From positions 11,540 to 75,539 of the forward strand of contig JAZNSI010000019.1 in the NCBI GenBank assembly GCA_045591175.1: a stretch of 64,000 bases of DNA, read 5' to 3'. The notes beneath the pieces were generated by a model. The model was not told where the DNA came from, made no database searches, and saw only the letters and a program-made list of their open reading frames with translations. Source of the DNA: UBA11524 sp045591175 (lineage in GTDB: Bacteria; Bacillota; Clostridia; Christensenellales; Aristaeellaceae). This document shows, one piece after another, positions 48,987 to 57,306 of this stretch (the stretch's first letter is position 1; every line of letters begins with the position of its first letter). The translations under genes were made by a program, and so were the position numbers.

Positions 48987-49015
48987 ATTATACGCCCCTT
49001 TTTATGAATTGTCAA
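48987..49015 (-). promoter_or_regulatory. Promoter of the amino-acid ABC operon
   Basis: Perfect consensus on the minus strand: TTGACA (49015-49010), 17-base spacer, TATAAT (48992-48987). The stretch 49016-49220 upstream holds no gene or clear signal. Confidence 0.9.
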
Positions 49016-49220
49016 CAGGTTTTTGTGAATATTTATGCAGTTTTTCAAATTTATTTTTTTCGAACGCGCCCGATTTGACCGGGTTTTCGCCGTTTTCCGA
49101 TTGAACCGCTGGAGTCAGCTTTCGCACTTTTATGCACAGTGTATACTTGCTGCCGTTTTTCTGTCCCATCCGGACGCGGGCCGACCATTTAGGACAATTC
49201 CGGCGCATGCGGATGCATAT

Positions 49221-49745
49221 TCACACCGCATGTTTTTCCCATGTCTTCCGGTCGATGGCATAGACCCTGGTTCGTGTGTTGACCGGGTCATCATACTCCT
49301 CCATGAAGGTCATGCCGTTTTTCATCGCCGTGCGCCAGGAGGGCTCGTTTTCCGCCTTCATATAAGAGTACACCGCCGGAAAGCCAAACTGCTCGAAGGC
49401 CAGGCGGATGCAAGCCGCAGCAGCCTCAGATGCATAGCCCTTGCGCCAGTGATCCTTGCGGATGTGATAGCCGACCTCGGGCAGCCACTCACCGTGGATG
49501 GGCTGGAGGGAAATGCCGCAGTCGCCGATGAATTCGCCGGTAGCCTTGAGGACAACCGCCCACAGGCCAAAGCCGTGCTTGGCGTAGGAATCCCTGCACC
49601 AGCTGATCCAGCGGCGGACGCCGGCCTCGTTGTAGGGCTTGGGGTAGTAGCGCATCGTTTCCGGATCGGAGAGGATGGCGTACAGGGCAGCGAAATCGTC
49701 ATCCGTCATTTCGCGAAGGAGGAGGCGCGGGGTGGTGATTTCTAT
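49221..49745 (-). CDS. GNAT-family N-acetyltransferase, probable AUA start
   Basis: About 174 residues of the RimJ/RimL type: TTPRLLLREMTDDDFAALY at the start, then GDCGISLQPIHGEWLPEVGYHI and the acetyl-CoA loop RKDHWRKGYASEAAAACI. Likely modifies a protein N terminus or small molecule. No ATG, GTG or TTG exists in frame at the start of the domain. AAAGGAG is placed 8 bases before ATA at 49745. The frame stays open to 49994 only because repeat R2 lies there; those 80 residues are low in sense and differ from any GNAT. Either ATA is used, or the start was lost or moved. The enzyme motifs are intact. Confidence 0.75.
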   Translation of the reverse strand: MEITTPRLLLREMTDDDFAALYAILSDPETMRYYPKPYNEAGVRRWISWCRDSYAKHGFGLWAVVLKATGEFIGDCGISLQPIHGEWLPEVGYHIRKDHWRKGYASEAAAACIRLAFEQFGFPAVYSYMKAENEPSWRTAMKNGMTFMEEYDDPVNTRTRVYAIDRKTWEKHAV

Positions 49746-49794
49746 GTTGATCGCTCCTTTCGGGGTGGTGGGCGATGGAGGCGGGACGTCTCTT

Positions 49795-49945
49795 TTGGGG
49801 CTGGGCGAGCTGTTTCTCGAATCCGGTGGATTCTCGAAAGACGCGTGCTTCTTTGCGCTGCGGCGCGGAAGTCTCCGACGGCCAGGGCGCTGCCCTGGAC
49901 CCGCGAAGGGCCACAGGCCCTCTCGACTCCCTTTTCGCCTTCGGC
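49795..49945 (-). repeat. Dispersed multi-hairpin repeat, copy R2
   Basis: Minus strand 49927-49871 equals R1 (22605-22661) except for one base. The second shared block, GAAACAGCTCGCCCAGCCCC, is near 49815-49796, and between them lies a different but self-complementary stem GAATCC/GGATTC. The flank CGAAAAGGGAGTC also occurs in R4. It begins 30 bases after the stop of the permease gene, as R1 does after sufB. Confidence 0.85.
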
Positions 49946-49956
49946 GGATGCGGGCT

Positions 49957-50745
49957 TTATGTGCCGGTTGAGCGGTAGTGGCGCACTCCTGCATACCAGA
50001 TGCGCACCATCACCGCGAAGAATACCACGCCTGCCAGGGGCGTCAGGAAGTATCCCCATATCGGCAACTCCACCATCGCTTCGCCGATCACCCAGCTCAC
50101 CGGCCAGTGCATGCACATCGCAAAGGGCGCCAGGTACGTAAACAGCACCCGCAGCACCCCCGGATACACATCCACCGGGTACTGGCACGCAGATCTGCCG
50201 CCGTAGGTCAGCACATTCACCATCTCAATGGACTTCACCGAGAAGAAGCTCACCGTGGCTTCAATCATAAACAGGCCGAGCAGCAGCAACATGCTCCCCA
50301 GCACCACTTCCCCCAGCAGCAGCGCCTTTACCAGCGTCCACTGGATGTCCAGCCGCGACGCCGCCACCAGCACGGCGATCACGCCCACGGAGAAGCTCCC
50401 CAGCCTGCGTGGATCCAGCTGGGACACCATCACCTGCGTCAGCAGCGGACGGGGCCGCAGGATCAGCGCATCAAACTCGCCCCGCTGCACGAACCACGGG
50501 AAGGACGTGATCCCTCGCCCGAACAGCTCCGTCAGCGCGAAGGTCGCCTGCATCACGCCGAAGAAGAACATGACCTCCATCGCGCCCCAGTGGCCCACGG
50601 CTTTGAACCGGGTCAGGAGCACCACCACCGCCAGCATTTCGCCGCCGGTCATCACAAATTGGGCAATCACCTGCATGAGTAGGCTGGCCCGGTACTGCAT
50701 CGCGGATTTAAACAGCATCTTCACCGCGTGGATCATGTATTTCAT
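49957..50745 (-). CDS. ABC-2 type transporter permease
   Basis: 262 residues with six helices, of the ABC-2 exporter family that usually occurs as two different permeases with one ATPase. A conserved segment is WFVQRGEFDALILRPRPLLTQV, which also occurs as a variant in the partner (AYMLVRPVDQHRFWV). Probably exports a drug, lipid or peptide. Third gene after the ATPase and first permease, 4 bases from the latter, with GGGAGG. Confidence 0.88.
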   Translation of the reverse strand: MKYMIHAVKMLFKSAMQYRASLLMQVIAQFVMTGGEMLAVVVLLTRFKAVGHWGAMEVMFFFGVMQATFALTELFGRGITSFPWFVQRGEFDALILRPRPLLTQVMVSQLDPRRLGSFSVGVIAVLVAASRLDIQWTLVKALLLGEVVLGSMLLLLGLFMIEATVSFFSVKSIEMVNVLTYGGRSACQYPVDVYPGVLRVLFTYLAPFAMCMHWPVSWVIGEAMVELPIWGYFLTPLAGVVFFAVMVRIWYAGVRHYRSTGT

Positions 50746-50749
50746 GCCG

Positions 50750-51559
50750 TCACCCTCCCTGCACGATCATGTTGTCCAGACGCTTTTGCCACATCGCGCG
50801 GCTCACCCACCGCAGGATCAGGATCCACCCCGCCTGCACCGCCACGTTGAGCGCCCACTCCGGGAGGCTCGCGCAGCTTTGGTACATGCGGATGGGGGCG
50901 TCCAGCGCCTGGGCGAAGGGCTGATAGCGGATCAGCGTTTGAAGGCTGTCGGGAAAAAGGGTCAGCGGGATGACGTTGCCGGAGAAGGTCATCATCGTCA
51001 GGTTGAGGATGGCGGAAACGCCCCGCTTGTCCAGGGTCTTCATGTTGATGGCATCCAGAATGGACATCAGCTCGCACAGGCAGACGCAGCCGAGCAGCAG
51101 CGATGTACCGAATTGCACGAGGCTCAGCCATCCGTCGGGCAGGGAGATTCGCAGCTCTTTGGGCAGGAAGAACTGGATCGCCACCATGGGGATGAGGCGC
51201 ATCATCGCGCCCACCAGACGGCCGCCCACGTCCCGGCACACCCAGAACCGGTGCTGATCCACCGGACGCACCAGCATATAGGCGATGCCGCCATTCATGA
51301 TCAGGTTGGTCAGCTCACCGTCGGTGGAGAACATCATGCGGAAGAACATCTGCTGCAGCCACACGTAGGTGATGGTGTCCCGCAGCATCTCCGGACTTTC
51401 TCCGGCGTAGAGCGTCGTGTAGAGAAAGATGTACACCAGCCCGAAGAACACCTGCGTCACCAGGCCGCCGAGGGCTGCGGCGCGATACTGGGTTTCCATC
51501 AGAGCCCGCAGGCGGAAGACGGTCAGGTATGGCCGCCATGATTTCAGCTTCATCATCAT
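50750..51559 (-). CDS. ABC-2 type transporter permease (partner)
   Basis: 269 residues, six helices (VTQVFFGLVYIFLYTTLY first). Related to the permease at 49957 and likely forms a heterodimer with it. AAAGGAG is 8 bases before the first of three ATGs at 51559; the frame opens to 51631 through a repeat-like triple hairpin that is not translated in my view. Confidence 0.88.
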   Translation of the reverse strand: MMMKLKSWRPYLTVFRLRALMETQYRAAALGGLVTQVFFGLVYIFLYTTLYAGESPEMLRDTITYVWLQQMFFRMMFSTDGELTNLIMNGGIAYMLVRPVDQHRFWVCRDVGGRLVGAMMRLIPMVAIQFFLPKELRISLPDGWLSLVQFGTSLLLGCVCLCELMSILDAINMKTLDKRGVSAILNLTMMTFSGNVIPLTLFPDSLQTLIRYQPFAQALDAPIRMYQSCASLPEWALNVAVQAGWILILRWVSRAMWQKRLDNMIVQGG

Positions 51560-51585
51560 AGCGCCAGCTCCTTTTTCGGCCATCC

Positions 51586-51660
51586 CTCGGTGCAAGACCG
51601 AGTGCTGGCTACGCTCTGCCAATGCAAGCATTGGCCATCGCTAGTCGGGCCATTGCCCGA
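51586..51660. repeat. Three consecutive perfect hairpins between ABC genes
   Basis: CTCGGT/ACCGAG (51586-51602), GCCAATG/CATTGGC (51618-51635) and TCGGGC/GCCCGA (51645-51660), spaced 9-15 bases apart, fill the gap between ATPase and permease genes. There is no T run. They may stabilise or process the mRNA. Confidence 0.6.
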
Positions 51661-51677
51661 CCTCAAACAGCATTTGC

Positions 51678-52649
51678 TCATAACTCCATCTCCTTGTACA
51701 TGCGGGCGATGAGCTCGTCCACGTTCTGCTCCTTGAGGGTCATTTCCCGGACGCGACCTGCGGAGAGAATACGCGGCAGCAGCTCACTGGTGGGGGTGAC
51801 GGCAGGCTCGTAGGTCAGGATATAAGCGTCGCCATCCCGGGTGACATTGGCGGGCAGCGCAGTCACGTCGGGGGCTTCCTCAAACACCACCCGAAGCGTG
51901 TGCACCGTGTCGTACTGTTTGAGCAGTGCGTCCAGCGCACCGTCGTAGAGGAGCTTGCCGCGGCCCAGCACCATCACCCGGCTGCACAGGGCCAGCATGT
52001 CCTCCATGTCGTGGGTGGTAAGAAGGATGGTGGTGCCGTTACGCTGATTCTCCTCTTTGAGGAAGGCCCGCAGCTTCAGCTTGCTGACCGCGTCCAGGCC
52101 GATGGTAGGCTCGTCGAGGAATAGGAGCTTCGGCGCATGCAGGAGGGAGCCGCACAGCTCCGCGCGCATCCGCTGGCCCAGGGACAATTGGCGCAGAGGG
52201 GCATGCAGGAACTCCCCCAGCTCCAGTGCGTCCACCAGCGCATCCAGGCGCTTCTGCCAGGCGGCATTGTCTATGTCGTAGATGTCCCGCAGCAGCAGGA
52301 AGGAATCTCGAATGGGCACATCCCACCAAAGCTGCGTCCGCTGGCCGAACACCGCGCCCAGGTGGCGGACATGCTCCTTGCGGTTCTCCCAGGGCGTGCG
52401 GCCGTCCACGGTGCAAGTGCCACCGGTGGGCGTGAGGATGCCGGTAAGGAGCTTCACAGTTGTACTTTTCCCGGCTCCATTTGGGCCGATCAGGCCGACC
52501 AGCTCGCCCTGTTCAATGGTGAAGGACGCGTCGGAAAGGGCCTCGATGTGCTGCTTTTCGCGCCTCCACAGACGGGAAATGCCGCCGTTTTTGGGCGCAG
52601 TCAGGCGAGTGTAGGTCTTGCTGAGCGACTGTGCTTCGATGAATGCCAT
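51678..52649 (-). CDS. ABC-2 type transporter ATPase
   Basis: 323 residues. Walker A GPNGAGKST, signature LSLGQRMRAEL, Walker B LLFLDEPTIGLD, switch His in LLTTHDMED. An insert SRLWRREKQHIEALSD before the Walker motif and QRTQLWWDVP after the Q-loop mark the subfamily linked to heterodimeric ABC-2 permeases. The ATG at 52649 has GGAGG 6 bases upstream. The first gene of a three-gene exporter operon preceded by a leader terminator. Confidence 0.93.
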   Translation of the reverse strand: MAFIEAQSLSKTYTRLTAPKNGGISRLWRREKQHIEALSDASFTIEQGELVGLIGPNGAGKSTTVKLLTGILTPTGGTCTVDGRTPWENRKEHVRHLGAVFGQRTQLWWDVPIRDSFLLLRDIYDIDNAAWQKRLDALVDALELGEFLHAPLRQLSLGQRMRAELCGSLLHAPKLLFLDEPTIGLDAVSKLKLRAFLKEENQRNGTTILLTTHDMEDMLALCSRVMVLGRGKLLYDGALDALLKQYDTVHTLRVVFEEAPDVTALPANVTRDGDAYILTYEPAVTPTSELLPRILSAGRVREMTLKEQNVDELIARMYKEMEL

Positions 52650-52651
52650 GT

Positions 52652-52765
52652 TCATCCTCCTTTGATTTGCGAACATGCCGAGCTACGGAACGGGTACGAA
52701 AAACAGCGCCATCTGAATCGCGGATGGCTTTTCCCGCAGTTCAGACAGCGCTGCATGTTTCTCAT
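52652..52765 (-). CDS. Possible leader peptide of the ABC exporter operon
   Basis: A 37-codon frame beginning MRNMQRCLNCGKSHPR that crosses the leader terminator and ends with TGA inside the ribosome binding site of the ATPase gene. There is no clear ribosome binding site of its own, and an open frame of this size can occur by chance. The fit with the attenuator is what makes it worth recording. Confidence 0.25.
   Translation of the reverse strand: MRNMQRCLNCGKSHPRFRWRCFSYPFRSSACSQIKGG
52699..52753 (-). terminator. Leader attenuator of the ABC exporter operon
   Basis: On the minus strand the outer stem CAGCGC (52753-52748)/GCGCTG (52709-52704) encloses TCTGAA..TTCAGA and CGG..CCG pairs, followed by TTTTT. 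It sits between the promoter (52819-52847) and the first gene. Confidence 0.75.
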
Positions 52766-52818
52766 GGAGAACGTTTCTTTTGCAGATGTCACAATATCGC
52801 ATATTTTATTGGGAACAC

Positions 52819-52847
52819 AGTATACACCCGACCTCGGCCCCTGTCAA
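52819..52847 (-). promoter_or_regulatory. Promoter of the ABC exporter operon
   Basis: TTGACA (52847-52842), 17-base spacer, TATACT (52824-52819) on the minus strand. ATTGGGAA occurs at 52808 and 52855 on either side, a possible regulator site. Confidence 0.75.
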
Positions 52848-52867
52848 TAGCCAAATTGGGAAAGGGG

Positions 52868-52896
52868 TTGCGCCGCTGCACAAAATGCGGTACAAT
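52868..52896 (+). promoter_or_regulatory. Promoter of the XRE/S24 regulator
   Basis: TTGCGC (52868-52873), 17-base spacer, TACAAT (52891-52896). It is divergent from the ABC promoter with 20 bases between the -35 boxes. Confidence 0.55.
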
Positions 52897-52932
52897 ATGC
52901 AAGAGAATAAAAAGAAAAGAGGTCGAAGACCT

Positions 52933-53709
52933 TTGAGCCGACTCGGAGATTTGATCCGCACCGAACGCGTGCGCGCAAAACTGACCCCCAAGCAGCTTGC
53001 AAAGAAGTGCGGCGTGGCGGAAAGCTACCTCGTCGCAGTGGAAAAGGGCACCAAGATCATCGCGGATGATCAGGCTCGCCGCATTTTGAAAGCTATCGGA
53101 CTGCGCGAACAGACCGAGGCTGATTTCTCCCTGGATGACATCGCCGCCACCGTTGACCTGGCTACTGTGGGCTCCCCCGTGGCAAAGACGGTCGCGACCC
53201 GTCCTGCGCCCAAGCCCGAACCTGAAGCCGAGCTGGTAGCCTCCACCGGCGGGAAGGCCCCCTCCGGACGCAAGGACGTCACGGACAATGAGGAGAAGGG
53301 CGTAGGCGGCTCCATCTGGCTGGACGCGCTGACCAGCGTGCTCAAGCATGTGCCGGTCATGAACGCCATCATGAAGCCCATCGACCATCGCCTGCTGCCC
53401 ATCGTTGGCGGCAAGATCGAGGGCGCCAACCCGGACAAGGTGTTCTACTACCTTGTGCCGGACGACAGCATGCGGGGCTTCCGCATCCACCAGGGCGACC
53501 TGGCCCTCATCGTGCCTGCCCACTCCCCTATCGACGGCGCCATCATGCTGGTGGAATACAACAACCACCGCTTCCTGCGCAAGGTGAAGAAGCTGGCTGA
53601 CCTGACCGTCATCCTCCAGTCCTTCGACAAGGAGTACGACGCCGAAACCGCGCAGATCAACGAATGTACCTTCATCGGCCGGGCGGCCAAGCTGGAGGTC
53701 ACGCTGTAA
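52933..53709 (+). CDS. XRE-family regulator with S24/LexA-like C-terminal domain
   Basis: 258 residues. A helix-turn-helix is at about 5-60 (LTPKQLAKKCGVAESYLVAVEKGTK). A Pro/Ala/Glu-rich linker follows, then a domain at about 150-258 with FYYLVPDDSMRGFRIHQGD and NHRFLRKVKK, like peptidase S24 with a possible Ser/Lys pair. The promoter -10 box overlaps the ATG at 52897, so the start must be later; AAAGAGGT is 9 bases before TTG at 52933. It may control itself and the divergent exporter operon. The next secreted protein follows by 16 bases. Confidence 0.85.
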   Translation: MSRLGDLIRTERVRAKLTPKQLAKKCGVAESYLVAVEKGTKIIADDQARRILKAIGLREQTEADFSLDDIAATVDLATVGSPVAKTVATRPAPKPEPEAELVASTGGKAPSGRKDVTDNEEKGVGGSIWLDALTSVLKHVPVMNAIMKPIDHRLLPIVGGKIEGANPDKVFYYLVPDDSMRGFRIHQGDLALIVPAHSPIDGAIMLVEYNNHRFLRKVKKLADLTVILQSFDKEYDAETAQINECTFIGRAAKLEVTL

Positions 53710-53725
53710 GTCGGAGGGTACCCAG

Positions 53726-54349
53726 ATGAAACGATTTCTCGCCCTGTCATTGATCCTGTTGTTATGTATCTCCCCTGCCCTGGCAGAATTCGACCTTGCA
53801 GGCCTCAAGGCTGATCCGGACTGGTATACCTTCACCCCCTACGGCACGGTAGACACGGTGTACCGTGCGGTGAACCAGCCCTACTACGGGCAGGTGGACG
53901 AAGGCTTCGACGGCGAACTCAGCGCCTTTGTAGACTATGTGGCCCTGGTAGATGCAGAGGCCACCGTCCTGCAACTGATGATCTGCACGGTTTCCTGGGA
54001 TATGCCCTTCAACGCGCCGGAGATCCGCCTGACGGTGGGCAAGACCAGTTACACCCTTGCCGTCACCCACGAGGAATCCGAGTACGACGGCATATACATG
54101 GAGGATTACGCCGCCTGCCTGGTGGGCGAAGGCTTGAACCTGCTCAAGAGCATCGCTCAGCAGAAGAAGGACGACCCCATCCGGGTAGAGCTGCTGTCGG
54201 AAGGCAATGTGGTATTCTCCGGCCAGGTGATCATCCCTGGCGCAGAGACCGCCGCCATCTATGACCGCTGGATCGATCTGGGCGGCAAGCAGCAAAGCCT
54301 CAAGCCTCTGGAAGAGCTCTGGCCCTGCAAGGTGGAAAAGCAGAAATAA
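53726..54349 (+). CDS. Secreted protein of unknown function
   Basis: 207 residues. Signal peptide ending PALA before EFDLAG. A single globular beta-rich domain follows (GTVDTVYRAVNQPYYGQVDE, VDYVALVDAEATVLQLMICT). No family recognised; the ratio of acidic and aromatic residues resembles the secreted protein at 11153. It shares the transcript of the XRE/S24 regulator. CGGAGGG before the ATG. Confidence 0.75.
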   Translation: MKRFLALSLILLLCISPALAEFDLAGLKADPDWYTFTPYGTVDTVYRAVNQPYYGQVDEGFDGELSAFVDYVALVDAEATVLQLMICTVSWDMPFNAPEIRLTVGKTSYTLAVTHEESEYDGIYMEDYAACLVGEGLNLLKSIAQQKKDDPIRVELLSEGNVVFSGQVIIPGAETAAIYDRWIDLGGKQQSLKPLEELWPCKVEKQK

Positions 54350-54354
54350 ATATC

Positions 54355-54390
54355 GCCCCGGAGGATGCGACGTCCTCCGGGGCTTTGTTG
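54355..54390 (+). terminator. Terminator of the XRE/S24 operon
   Basis: Perfect arms GCCCCGGAGGA (54355-54365) and TCCTCCGGGGC (54373-54383), then TTTGTTGTTTT. Confidence 0.88.
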
Positions 54391-54398
54391 TTTTGTCG

Positions 54399-54824
54399 TC
54401 AGCGCAAACTCCCTGCGTAGCCCATGTTCTCCGTCATCTCCTCGATTTTTTCCAGGGGAAAGGGCGGATTGGTCAGGGGCTTCATGGCAATGGACATGAG
54501 CTTCATGGGGTTGTCATCAGCAGCCACGCGGTTGGAGGATATCCATCCGCACACGCGGCAGCGGTGAACAATGGCCCATTCGCCGCCCTTGCGCACCCAT
54601 ACTGCGATGGGCTCCATCTGGCCGCCGCAGTCAGCCTCGCGGTCGCCCGGTTCAATGTCCAAGTGGAGGGAAGTCAAACAGTTGGGGCAATGGTTGCGGT
54701 GATCGCTGCCCGCGCCTTCCGGCACGCACAGCCGCCCGCAGTTCTTGCAGGTGAAAGCCTCGTTGCAGGGGTTATGGCGATAATAATGCTTATCATATTG
54801 TTTGCGCTTGTTTTCGCGGTTCAT
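54399..54824 (-). CDS. RNHCP-domain zinc-binding protein
   Basis: 141 residues. Three CxxC pairs: CKNC, CPNC within RNHCPNCLTSLHLD, and CRVCG. This matches the RNHCP domain, a zinc-ribbon family of unknown function. GGAGG precedes the ATG at 54824; the ATG at 54848 has none. Monocistronic on the minus strand, convergent with the XRE operon. Confidence 0.88.
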   Translation of the reverse strand: MNRENKRKQYDKHYYRHNPCNEAFTCKNCGRLCVPEGAGSDHRNHCPNCLTSLHLDIEPGDREADCGGQMEPIAVWVRKGGEWAIVHRCRVCGWISSNRVAADDNPMKLMSIAMKPLTNPPFPLEKIEEMTENMGYAGSLR

Positions 54825-55095
54825 CTTTGATTTTTCCTCCGTCGTCATTCTTCACGATTTCACTGAATGATCGGGAGGCTGCCAGTTATGCGAACCTCCC
54901 GGTTTACGCAACGGCCTCTTTCTTATTCATCATGTAACACATTATCCTTTCTTTTCCGAATTGGATGCAGCACAGGCTGCCGGCTTTACGCCGAGATACA
55001 GATGATCTTCCTTTCCTGCGCGTTGGCGCGGTGCGGGGCATTACCCCGCCGTAGATGATGAACCATTCCTTTCAGTGGGGTTTCGCCCCGTTGTC
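54825..55095. other. Intergenic stretch after pyrI
   Basis: No gene is seen. An inverted repeat CGGGAGG/CCTCCCG (about 54869-54898) and GGGG-TTTCG-CCCC just after pyrI (about 55076-55091) could end the pyr transcript, but neither has a good T run. Confidence 0.4.
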
Positions 55096-55527
55096 TTACC
55101 GCAGCGCCTTGGACTTTCTTTCCGCGTCGCAGAAGCGGCAGCGATACAGCCCCTTCGCCCGATCCTTGAGGACGAAATGCTGATCCAGCGCGCTTTCCAC
55201 CGTGGTGATGCAGCGGGGGTTCTTGCAGGTGATGACGTTGATGAGGTTCTCCGGCAGGGAGAGTTTCTTCTTCTCCACCAGCTTGCCGTCCTTGATGATG
55301 TTGACCGTGATGCCCGGATCAATGTAGCCCAGCACGTCCAGGTCAACGTTGATCTCGGAGTCGATCTTGATGATATCCTTGCGGCCCAGGGCGTTGGAAC
55401 GCACGTTGCGGATGTAGGCCACCGGGCAGTCCAGCTCGTCCAGCTTGAGGAAGCGGTACACGTCCATGCCGCGGCCCGCCTTGATGTGATCCAGCACAAT
55501 GCCGGAGTGGATGGAGTCGATATTCAT
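55096..55527 (-). CDS. pyrI: Aspartate carbamoyltransferase regulatory subunit
   Basis: 143 residues. The N-terminal nucleotide-binding domain includes MNIDSIHSGIVLDHIKAGRG and NVRSNALGRKDIIKI; the zinc domain has CKNPRC and CRFC as the four ligands. In ATCases with PyrI, CTP and ATP bind here to inhibit or activate the catalytic subunit. It lies 3 bases after pyrB with GGAGG. Many Firmicutes lack pyrI; its presence means allosteric control in this organism. Confidence 0.97.
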   Translation of the reverse strand: MNIDSIHSGIVLDHIKAGRGMDVYRFLKLDELDCPVAYIRNVRSNALGRKDIIKIDSEINVDLDVLGYIDPGITVNIIKDGKLVEKKKLSLPENLINVITCKNPRCITTVESALDQHFVLKDRAKGLYRCRFCDAERKSKALR

Positions 55528-55530
55528 ACT

Positions 55531-56451
55531 TTACGCCTCCTTCTGCCAGTCGAGCAGCGTCTTGATCAGCGCCATGCGGACGAAGCGGCCGTTGCGCACC
55601 TGCTTGAAGTAGACCGCGCGGGGGTCGTCGTCCACCTTGGTAGAGATCTCGTTCACGCGGGGCAGCGGGTGTAGGATGCTCATGTCGGGCTTGGCGGTCT
55701 TGAGCTTGTCGGGGTCGAGGATGTAGGTATCCTTCAGGCGGATGTAGTCGGCCTCGTTGAAGAAGCGTTCCTTCTGCACGCGGGTCATGTAGAGCACGTC
55801 CAGCTCGGGCATGACTTCCTCCATGGTCTCCACCTCGCGGAAGGGAATGCCCTTGCGCTTCAGCTCATCGGTGATGTAGGCAGGCACCTTCAGCTCTGGC
55901 GGGGAGATCAGCACGAATTCGACGCGCTCGTAGCGGCTCATCGCGCCGATAAGGGAATGCACCGTGCGTCCGAACTTGAGGTCGCCGCACAGGCCTACCA
56001 CCATATTGCCGAGGCGGCCCTTCTCGCGGCGGATGGTCATCAGGTCGGTCAGGGTCTGGGTGGGGTGGTTATGACCGCCGTCGCCCGCGTTGATGATCGG
56101 CACCATGCTGCGCAGGCTGCCGGCCATGGGCGCGCCCTCCTTGGGATGGCGCATGGCGATGATGTCCGAGTAGCAGGAGACGGTCTGGATGGTGTCCATC
56201 AGGGATTCACCCTTCGCGGTAGAAGAGGAATCCGCCGAGGAGAAGCCCAGCACGCTGCCGCCCAGGGAGAGCATCGCGCTCTCAAAGGAGAGGCGGGTGC
56301 GGGTGCTCGGCTCGAAGAACAGCGTCGCCAGAATCTTCCCGCGCAGGGTCTCCTTGTACGCATCCGGGTCGGCGATCATCTTGTCGCCCAGGTCGAGGAT
56401 CGCTTCGATCTCTTCAACCGTGAAGTCGGTAATGTCAATCAGGTGGCGCAA
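55531..56451 (-). CDS. pyrB: Aspartate carbamoyltransferase catalytic subunit
   Basis: 306 residues. Joins carbamoyl phosphate and aspartate. FFEPSTRTRLSFESAM is the carbamoyl-phosphate site; DGGHNHPTQTLTDLMTI and HPLPRVNEI complete the active site. TTG start with GGAGG 8 bases upstream. It follows the ABC-2 permease gene by 24 bases, so it is transcribed with it. Confidence 0.97.
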   Translation of the reverse strand: MRHLIDITDFTVEEIEAILDLGDKMIADPDAYKETLRGKILATLFFEPSTRTRLSFESAMLSLGGSVLGFSSADSSSTAKGESLMDTIQTVSCYSDIIAMRHPKEGAPMAGSLRSMVPIINAGDGGHNHPTQTLTDLMTIRREKGRLGNMVVGLCGDLKFGRTVHSLIGAMSRYERVEFVLISPPELKVPAYITDELKRKGIPFREVETMEEVMPELDVLYMTRVQKERFFNEADYIRLKDTYILDPDKLKTAKPDMSILHPLPRVNEISTKVDDDPRAVYFKQVRNGRFVRMALIKTLLDWQKEA

Positions 56452-56475
56452 GGGACGTACCTCCTTATTGTCATC

Positions 56476-57306
56476 TTACAGGGAAATTTTCTTCTCCAGC
56501 ATCCACGCGCAGCCAAACAGAGAACCCAGGATGGTCGCCAAGCTGACGAGGGTTTGGGGCACAAGGAAAATCAGCAGTTCGGAGAGATCCGGGGTGGTGT
56601 CAAGTTCATATGCAGCTGCAATTTTGTTGACGCCGGCCGCATCCACTACATTCAGGGCTGTGTACACCATCGGGAACAGGCTGCTGATAAAGCTGATGGC
56701 GTAGTTGATCACCAGGTAAAACACCAGCGCCATAATCCAGCGCCACTTCTTGTCGCGGAAGAAGGTATGACTGAGGGTGATGGCCAGATACGCCACCGCG
56801 AAGAAGCTCAGCATGGACAGCGCCATGTACACCACCGTGAACACCGCGCCAAAGGCGATCTGATCCGTGTGGATGCCAAGCTCCACGAGCACTTCGTTCA
56901 GCTCGCTCAGGAAATCCTCGTACTCGCCCAGCTTTTCCAGCAGCAGCCGGACATCCAGGAAGCCCAAGACGATGTACAGTCCGCCAAAGATGGCGCAGAG
57001 GATCAGCGTGAAGAGGAATTTCGACGCCATGATCTTCCTGGTGGAATGGGGCGTCATGAAGATGAGGTAGCTGCTGCGGCTCTTGAGCTCGCCGGAGTAG
57101 CTTGCCACGCCCCGCACCAGCACAAAGATGTACGCTGCCATGGAGGCAAACATCAGCATCATCGCCGCAATGACGGAGTGCATCTCCCAGTCCTCGAGCA
57201 GGTACAAACCGACCAGGAAGTACCCCTGGGCCGCAGCGGTCACCCCCAGCATAACGAGGATGGCCGTCAGCGCCTTGCGGAACTCGTACTTGATCAGCTT
57301 ACACAT
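56476..57306 (-). CDS. ABC-2 type permease in the pyr operon
   Basis: 276 residues with six helices; a large soluble loop at about 120-160 contains DVRLLLEKLGEYEDFLSELNE. Partner of the ATPase encoded just before, with which its start overlaps by 8 bases (ATGTGTAA). GGAGG precedes ATG 57306. Substrate unknown. Confidence 0.85.
   Translation of the reverse strand: MCKLIKYEFRKALTAILVMLGVTAAAQGYFLVGLYLLEDWEMHSVIAAMMLMFASMAAYIFVLVRGVASYSGELKSRSSYLIFMTPHSTRKIMASKFLFTLILCAIFGGLYIVLGFLDVRLLLEKLGEYEDFLSELNEVLVELGIHTDQIAFGAVFTVVYMALSMLSFFAVAYLAITLSHTFFRDKKWRWIMALVFYLVINYAISFISSLFPMVYTALNVVDAAGVNKIAAAYELDTTPDLSELLIFLVPQTLVSLATILGSLFGCAWMLEKKISL

Noticed and set aside
49746..49994. 80-residue N-terminal extension of the GNAT protein
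   Set aside because: Encoded by repeat R2, with the same translated stretch appearing after sufB where no gene exists; not part of the family.
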